The notes beneath the pieces were generated by a model. The model saw only the letters and a program-made list of their open reading frames with translations, was not told the DNA's origin and ran no database searches. This document shows positions 57,093 through 64,000 of a stretch of DNA of 64,000 nt, piece after piece. The position numbers and the translations under genes were made by a program. This stretch comes from Brachionus plicatilis. Taxonomy: Eukaryota; Rotifera; Eurotatoria; Ploima; Brachionidae. Numbering within the stretch: the stretch's first letter is position 1; the number at the start of each line of letters is the position of its first letter. The DNA lies in NCBI GenBank assembly GCA_010279815.1, contig QEOQ01000041.1:127048-191047 (forward strand). Reading direction: 5' to 3'.

Positions 57093-59539
57093 GAGAGAGA
57101 GAGAGTATTGTTTTTAAGAAAATATTTTATTAGAGCCTTAATTGGAGTTTATTTTAAATATTTGGTTATTTCCTCGTACAATATTAACTTAATTAAGTCA
57201 ATTTAAATTTTGAGAGCGAGTGAATCGGGTGTTTATCTTTGGCCATTAATTCAAATTAAAAAATAAATAGTTTAAGTTTGTTCAATATCGAATTTAGGAA
57301 CTAATACACGTATTTAGCTTGGTAGCACGAACTTTGTTATCAACTCGCTAAGACAAGATCTTATCCAAATCTTAGGACTAGTGATGAGCTTTGATCAAGG
57401 ATCTAATCTTGAAATGGTCTATACATGATCGGAAGATAAAATATTCAATAATGGATGGTAAATCACATAGTTAAACATTCCATGATTTTTTTCATATTCA
57501 AATAGATTAATTTTGGGACAGTTTGTTTAGGGTAGAATCAAGGTATTTTGAAAAAGTGCCGAGCAAGACTGCTTTTAGTTTGGTTTAGGTTATTTTAAAA
57601 AATAAATGCTTTTCTACTCAGCAAAAAAAACTTTAATTATTTAATCAATATCTGTCAATATTTTTTATTTTTTTTAAAGTATTTTACTCAATTTTGTACT
57701 TTTTTAATATTTATTTTATTAAATCGCTAGGCTTAAAAGAAAGACTTAGTTCCATTCTGTGTGGCTGAAATTATTTATAATCCAAATATCGGCGGTCATT
57801 TGAAAATTTTTTTTAAAAAATTAATTGTCACCTAAATTAGTGAAATATTTAAATTGATAGTTTTAAATATTTTTCTTTATAATCTAAAAAATATTTTTTT
57901 AAGTTGCAATTGTCTTTCAATTTATTATTAATTGAATATTTTTTCATAATTATCATATATCAGAAAAAATTTATTAAAATTATTACCTTAATTCTTTTAA
58001 GCTTTAAATTTTTTAATTCTATTTTATTTACACTAGAAGTACTTAACAATTTTTATGACTCCTTTAAAAAAATTTAAAACCCCATTTCTGTTGAACATAT
58101 TTTTTAGAAATGAAACTTTTTTTAATTTTGAATATTTTCTTTTTTTCTAGAAAAAAAGCCTTAAATTAAATAATTTTTATTTTTGGATTAGACAAAATGT
58201 TTGGTGATTCTAAAATTCATCAAGACACGAGTTCTAACTTTGCCTTTCGAACGCTAAAAAAATTTAATTAAAGAAAAAAATCACACTCAAAATTTCCCAT
58301 TTTTTTTTATTATTTTTTAATTGTAGCAAAAATTTTCTAAAATTTAAAAATTAAATTAAAAATCAATGGTTCAAAAAAAGTCCATGCAAGTGTCAGAGAC
58401 CAAAGGTGTTTCTTGAAAAAGAACCGAATAGGCTGTTAAGAAATGCTGTATGGAAATATAAATCATTTAAATAGTCGGATATTGATCATTTTATCAAAAA
58501 AGAAAAGGGTTAATCGAGAAAAAAAGACTAGGAAATAAGGTTAAATGAGCCGAATGCGATACATGTCAAAATGAATGCTTCTTCTCTAAAATAACTAATG
58601 GTCAGCATATTTTCGAATATGATTGATTTTATCGGTCGAGATCACAGCTATTTTAGGTTTGACTTACCTTTTTTTTTTTTTGATAAATTACTATACGAAT
58701 GTTTGACTAATTAAGTCCAAAATAAAACAAATTACTTCGTGCTTCCTTAGACTCTTGAGAGCCGAAAATTGGTCATTGTTTTCAAGGTTTCATTTCGATT
58801 AGATAATAAAAAACTCTTGAAAATTCAGTAAACACTTTTACCGTGTTTGTACTTTTCGAGAGGATTATATAAATCCAGTCTGAGTGATATAAAAAAAAGC
58901 AAGAATTACCACAAGGCAAATTAATTCTTTTTTTATTTTTTCTTAAACAAAATAGAAGAAGAATTCAGATAAACTAAACAAACAAGCCATCAATTCATTC
59001 CAAATATCATCCAGTTTATTTACAAAATAAGCTTATCAATTTCACATTTAACATTTATATATAAAATCAATATTATTTAATTAATTGGAAGTGTGTTTAT
59101 GTTTTGAGTGATTAGTTAAGGCAGTGAGGGCCTATTCTTTACAGAGCGTGCAAAATTAAAATAAACAATACGTGAACAGACTATTCAGTTTATTTTTGTT
59201 TCCTTATCTATGACCCTAAAACTATTCGAGCACGTCCTTCAATATATCTAATCTAAACATGTGATAATCTTGGAATAGTAGAAGAGCCTATTTAAGATAA
59301 ATTAATTTCTCGAATGGTCAATTATCTTCGACTGGCTTGAGTGTGACTGAGAGAAGAAGATTAGTCAATTTTGCTCATTTACTGACAACACTTGGTTTAT
59401 CAATTGTTCTAGCAAATCTATTTAAGCCCAAGTTTAGCTGTATTAGCAACAGAATAATTTGCAACAACTTTCTTTCTACTCTTTTCAGATTCTAGATTCA
59501 ATAAAAACATTTAATTTAATTTTTTTTTTTTTAATAGAA
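57093..59539. other. gene desert, part 5
   Basis: A (GA) run at 57091-57105 opens the stretch. No gene recognised. Patches at about 57300-57440 and 58540-59480 are slightly GC-richer. Confidence 0.5.
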
Positions 59540-60680
59540 TAATTAGTATTACCGAAGTTGGGTGCAGAAAAAATTTTCGGATAAATTTTTTTTTCATTTA
59601 ATGGTAGTCAAAATAAATTTGTGTCTAATTTTAAAATAATTAAATTTTATAAAATGAATAAAAAATATGGAATTTTAATGTACCAAAAAATAAAATTGGA
59701 ATTTTTTTTTGGTTGCCAACTCTTAGTCTTACAATTCCATTTTTATTGAAAATTTATTTAATTCATTTACAAATCATCTAATTTTCTTTAATATAATAGA
59801 CAAATTAATGAAAAAAAATATTTTTTAATAGGGAATTTAATGTAAGTATAAATAAGGGTCTGAAAAATATATATTTTATTCTTTTGTTCAACTCTTAGTC
59901 TTTCACTTCTATTTATAAAGAATTTTCGAATGGTTTCATTTAATTTATTTACTGGTCATGTATTTTTTTTATAATACCTATCTAACTATCTAATTTTTGT
60001 CTTTTTTTTTAATTGTATTAATTAACATGGACTTTAAGGCGTTTAATGAACTAAATAATAATAATAGGCAAGTTAGTGAAAAAAATGCTTATTCTAAAAG
60101 GGAATTTAATTTTTGCTGTCCAACTTTTAGTTTTTCACTTCCATTTTAAAAGCCATCTAATTTCTTTGTTTGTATACAAATTATTAATACAATGTAATCT
60201 AAAATAGGGGTCGGAATTTTTTTTTTTTTCAATTTGAATTTAATGTTCCAAAAAGTAAGAGAGAGGAGATTTTTTTTCTATTTTCCGATTCATATTTTTT
60301 CACTTCCGTTTAAAAAGAATATTAAAATAGTCTCATTTGAACATCCATTCAATTAATTCATTATTCATCCAATTCTTATATGTTATACAAATTATTAATG
60401 TAATGTACCCAGAAATAAGGGTTTAAAAAAAAATTATTTTTTTCAAATTTATTAAATAAATGAAATTTTTTTAAAATAAAATTTTCTGTAAGCAATAATA
60501 AGGGTCGAACAAAAAAATTTATTTTCTATTTATAAAATCAACGAAAAAAATAAAATAAATTTATAAAAAATTAATAAAATTTTTTTTTTAAATAATCTAC
60601 TATAAGCAAAAATAAAATAATTTTTCTTCTGTCATCTAACTCTTACTTTTTCACTTGCATTCAACATATCTATTTTTCTA
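59540..60680. repeat. degenerate tandem repeat upstream of paralog 2
   Basis: About five imperfect copies of a unit with two landmarks: AATAAGGGTC-like sequence (59857, 60204, 60414, 60497) and CCAACTCTTAGTCTTTCACTT-like sequence (59715, 59890, 60118, 60290, 60630). Spacing is irregular, often near 170 or 230 bases, so indels have accumulated. It lies just upstream of the gene at 60887 and could affect its regulation. Confidence 0.6.
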
Positions 60681-60886
60681 ATGTGCCAAGGTCTGCTAAT
60701 CGTCGGCTCTTCAGGGCCAACATTTTGTTCAATCACGTGCTTTTAAGAATTCTAACTTTCTCATCCAATCGAAACATATGGGACGGATTTTTCTAATTAT
60801 GCAGGCGGGGTCTAAAAAACAGTTTATATTTAATGAATACATTTTTCGTTATATAGATTTGAACATTCGTTTTTTGAATTGAAGAA
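60681..60886 (+). promoter_or_regulatory. proximal upstream region of paralog 2
   Basis: A GC-richer stretch between the tandem repeat and the start codon, with a CACGTG E-box in AATCACGTGC at about 60735. A TTATATTTAATG stretch at about 60825 could serve as a TATA-like element. The assignment rests on position only. Confidence 0.35.
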
Positions 60887-61804
60887 ATGTCAAATTTAAT
60901 TAAATGCTTGGAATGTCGGCTAGTGGGCGCCCCACCGCCGTTCACCATGCCACCTCCGCCGGCGCCTCCCGTCCAATTCTTCCAACAATTCAACTTGTCC
61001 AACAAACTAATCACCGATCAACTCAAACAAATAAAGCTCAAAAAGTGCCTCGACATCAAAAGCTCAAATTTGGCTACAAATTTGAACGAGTCGAGCGCCA
61101 AACGCGTCCAATCCTCCTTGCTCGCCTCTTCCAACTTGGAGTCAATGCTGCAGAGGCTAACGCCCGATCAATCTCTTTTCATATTCGTGGCCTGCTTGCT
61201 CGTTTTTATTCTAGTTTTAATCGTGGCATTTATTTTTATCTACAAATTGATTCGACTCAGAAACGAGCTGAACAAGACGTGCTCGTCCAAGTCGAGTGGC
61301 AATTTGCTGGCAGAGAACGGCTCGATAAACTCGAACTCGTCCATGGACGACAAGTCTCAGTTCACCTCCTACAACCTCATACCGCTGTACGACTCGGCCT
61401 CGAACGTGAGCACAGCCTCCAAAAACACCTCCACCTCGTACTTGTTCTACAACCAGCTGTTCGAGTCGACCAAGCACTTGATGGCCAACTCGTCGTCGTC
61501 CTCGTCGCCCAAGTCCCGGCCGAGCGACTACTACTTGCACGGGGTCCCCAACAGCTCCAACTTGATCGAGAGCCATTTGATCAACAGCAAAAAGCTGGCC
61601 CGGCCTCACACCCTACAAGAGTATGACGAGATCAATTCACAGTGCTACCAGGCCGACAAAGTCTACAACCAGTATGATGACACACAAAAATTTCAGATGA
61701 TTGTTCAGCCAGTCTTGCCCATCAGACATCTATTCCACTATCCGCAAACAAACGCTCAGATATTGAATGCACGACAGCTTCAGTCGATGAATTTTGTGTG
61801 CTAA
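60887..61804 (+). CDS. proline-rich single-pass membrane protein, paralog 2
   Basis: 305 residues, one exon. C7 and C10 precede a proline block (V-G-A-P-P-P-F-T-M-P-P-P-P-A-P-P) at 13-28. L-K-K-C is near 51-54. A single transmembrane segment spans about 96-121 and ends in a basic stop (K-L-I-R-L-R). The tail is Ser/Asn/Tyr-rich with L-A-R-P-H-T-L-Q-E-Y-D-E and further tyrosines (Y-N-Q-Y-D-D). The architecture and several motifs match the gene at 34715-35794, which is transcribed in the opposite direction 25 kb away. From about 61280 to 61610 the codons end strongly in C or G, unlike every neighbour. There is no signal peptide, so a type III topology with the short N-terminus outside is likely. 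The family is not recognised. Confidence 0.78.
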   Translation: MSNLIKCLECRLVGAPPPFTMPPPPAPPVQFFQQFNLSNKLITDQLKQIKLKKCLDIKSSNLATNLNESSAKRVQSSLLASSNLESMLQRLTPDQSLFIFVACLLVFILVLIVAFIFIYKLIRLRNELNKTCSSKSSGNLLAENGSINSNSSMDDKSQFTSYNLIPLYDSASNVSTASKNTSTSYLFYNQLFESTKHLMANSSSSSSPKSRPSDYYLHGVPNSSNLIESHLINSKKLARPHTLQEYDEINSQCYQADKVYNQYDDTQKFQMIVQPVLPIRHLFHYPQTNAQILNARQLQSMNFVC

Positions 61805-61806
61805 TG

Positions 61807-61825
61807 TTTGTGTGTGTGTGTGTGT
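61807..61825. repeat. (GT)n microsatellite
   Basis: A run of about nine GT units directly after the stop codon of paralog 2, within its probable 3' untranslated region. Confidence 0.9.
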
Positions 61826-63845
61826 CTTAGTCAAATATTGATAAAGTGGTCCGAATATTTTTAGTTAATTTTCTCTGTGGAATGATTATTAAGAATTTTT
61901 TTTTTTGTTTCAAATATTTTATTGTAAATACAGCAACATAAAATGAACATGAACAAATTTGTACAAAATGTGTAAATACAGCATGGATTTTTAAGAGAGA
62001 ATATTTTTTGACTCATGGATTATTTGAATTTTTTTGTTGTCAACTTATTTTTTTATTTAATTTTTTATACTTGATTGAAAAACATGATAATAAAATATTT
62101 AATTTGAAAAAAAAATCACTTTTTTTTTTTGGCTAAATATTTGATTTGACTAAATATTGTACTGACCTTCTAAAAATGGCTCGATAAACTTTTTACAAGA
62201 CAAATAAATACTAATTGCTCAGTGACACGTCAGAATCTCATCTATCATGCTTAGAAAAATTCACATTATTTCTTTTAGGAGCCCAGCTCTCTAGTCCTTG
62301 GCTTGTAAAAAAAGACAATTTTAATTTAATTAGAAAAAGTCACAAATTGTGCACAAAAAGACTAAGGACTTGCTGATACTCGAATTGAGGCAACAAATAG
62401 AACAAGAAGTGATGAAAATGCATTTTCTTTGAAGTAAGCTGAATAATAATTGATAATTAAAATTTTGTTTAAGAACTTTAAATAAAAATTTATTAAGCAA
62501 AGCATAACACCGAGGCTGAAGCCTTACTATGGCTTGAAAATATAATACAATTTAATTTTACTAGATTACTAATTAAACTTTTAATTTTGACAAGAACGTC
62601 TATCAATGACCACACAATTGGGCTGTTGAAAAACATCCTTTTAATTTTTAGAATAAATAAAAATACCCAAAATACCTTTTTAAAATTTTAATCCAATCAT
62701 CGGAAAAAAATCAAAATAATTATAGCATAAAAACTTTAAATCTATTCAAAAATTAAAATTTTTAAACTCTTTAACTTTTAGACTGTAAAAAAGTTCTGGC
62801 TTTCGTATCGTTCCTTTAACCTTTTTAACTAAATTAAAAAAAAAAGGCTCAAATAATATTTTTTTAATTATCAAAATTTGATCATAATTAGTCAACAAAA
62901 GACTAAAAAAAAGTTCTAAGCTCAATAATATTTTGAATAATATTGTTTAAATTTAAATTAAGCAAACTTTTAGCTTTTCGTCTAAATTTTTATTCTCTAA
63001 AAATTATTCAATAAGAAACTCAAGGCCGGTTAATTAAAAATGAAGAGCAATTTTTTTTTAAATTTCAAACAAAAATTAGAAGGAAGTTATGATGTAAATT
63101 TTAATTATTTATTTAAAACGAAAGGCCATGATCAGCCTTAAAATCATTCGGAATCAAAACATTAAGAAAAATTTGAAAAAATTGTTTTCCATCACTGATA
63201 AGATCCATATAAAAATAATTAAAAAATCCTAGTAATTCAGTAATAGTAATTAGTAACGATTGTATTTTGACCTTCAAAGTGCTAACATGCTAAATTTTCT
63301 GATGCACATTTCCAATTAAAAACAAAATTAAAACAATACTAATCAAAATTTTCAATTTTCAATTAAAATTTATTCAGCCAAAAAAAAAAATTTTTATTTT
63401 AAATTTTGATAATTTTTAGGGAATTAAGGCTTCCTTTTTTTGTTCGCAATCAATTTTATTTTTAATTCGAATGCCGACTTCAAATCCAGTGAGATGAGAT
63501 GAAAGCAAAGCGAAGGAAGTATTTTAGGATTCATTTGTTTTTAAAATGCTCAATAATATGGGTTCAATAGACACAGAGAAAAAAAAATAAAATATACTTT
63601 TTTCAATTAAATACATATATATATATCAATTTCAATGAGTTGTGGTACTTTATTGAGCCGATTGTTTGTATTTTAAGGTATCAGGATATTTATTTTCCGA
63701 ATTAAATCTAGCAAAAACAAAAAATCAAAAAGGCTTCTGAATGTGCTTGTGATTCGGAAATGTAAGTCGGACTAGACTTGAGTTTATGGTCTGTGACGAC
63801 AAGAGATCATTAGAGTCAAAATAGCTTTTAAATTTGGACCAGTCT
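61826..63845. other. 3' flank of paralog 2, nothing else recognised
   Basis: Several AATAAA-type signals (for example near 62090) could end the paralog 2 transcript. No other gene recognised. Confidence 0.5.
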
Positions 63846-63863
63846 TTCTCTCTCTCTCTCTCT
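63846..63863. repeat. (CT)n microsatellite
   Basis: About nine CT units in otherwise unremarkable AT-rich sequence near the window end. A short (AT) run lies at about 63614-63625. Confidence 0.9.
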
Positions 63864-64000
63864 ATCAATGAATGAGCTATAGGACAAGTTTTATGATAAC
63901 GATTAATCTCAAATGAAACCGGAAACTTTTAAAATTTTGAGCAAAATTTCAAAGCTAATTTAGAAGTGCTTTTGTGTCGAGCATTTAGGGTAAATATTTA

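Noticed and set aside
61217..61609. Long minus-strand and alternative plus-strand frames in paralog 2
   Set aside because: They are shadows created by the GC-biased codon use of the real gene. Their protein is Val/Gly/Arg-rich low complexity without motifs.

Overview
The window is nuclear DNA from a very AT-rich, intron-bearing animal genome. It carries orthologs of animal DNA-repair and cohesion genes (XRCC2 and an ESCO/Eco1 acetyltransferase), an FBXO15-type F-box gene split by six tiny introns (44-59 bases), a rhodopsin-class GPCR, a secreted leucine-rich-repeat-like protein, and decayed animal-type transposons (Tc1, hAT, pogo, MULE, CR1/jockey-like LINE, LTR). Tiny introns, intronless single-exon receptors and AT-richness would suit a small invertebrate such as a monogonont rotifer (Brachionus-like). 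That assignment is inference; nothing here fixes the species.

Layout. 1-0.2 kb: 40-bp minisatellite. 0.9-2.3 kb: secreted LRR-like gene (minus). 2.3-11.2 kb: no gene seen. 11.2-14.0 kb: a non-autonomous LTR retrotransposon whose interior holds a broken copy of a CECR2-type (DDT plus WHIM) chromatin-remodeller gene. 14.0-16.5 kb: transposon graveyard (LINE tail, SWIM-type MULE fragment, pogo N-terminus). 17.6-18.6 kb: GPCR (minus). 19.5 kb: near-perfect 65-bp palindrome. 20.2-22.5 kb: pogo-type terminal repeat, truncated LINE, and a foldback MITE of 512 bp. 22.9-24.7 kb: seven-exon FBXO15 gene (minus), which single-frame ORF finding misses almost completely. 25.4-27.7 kb: dispersed repeat, dead Tc1 transposase, GC-rich hairpin, MITE relic. 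28.4-30.8 kb: compact gene cluster of a small membrane protein (plus), XRCC2 (minus) and ESCO (minus). 31.5-32.2 kb: deleted hAT element with an 8-bp target duplication. 34.7-35.8 kb (minus) and 60.9-61.8 kb (plus): two paralogous proline-rich single-pass membrane proteins, transcribed away from each other across about 25 kb that is almost gene-free. That gap holds a second MITE of the foldback family, a LINE relic, an orphan two-exon coding fragment (50 kb) and a GC-richer island with a possible exon (56-57 kb). 61.8-64 kb: nothing recognised beyond simple repeats.

How the genes relate. XRCC2 (RAD51 paralog, homologous recombination) and ESCO (SMC3 acetylation, sister-chromatid cohesion) lie head-to-tail 128 bp apart and act in the same chromosome-maintenance sphere, so co-transcription is possible. 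The two membrane paralogs and the desert between them look like an old duplication with shared regulatory DNA. The most unusual object is the LTR element carrying a host chromatin-gene cDNA.
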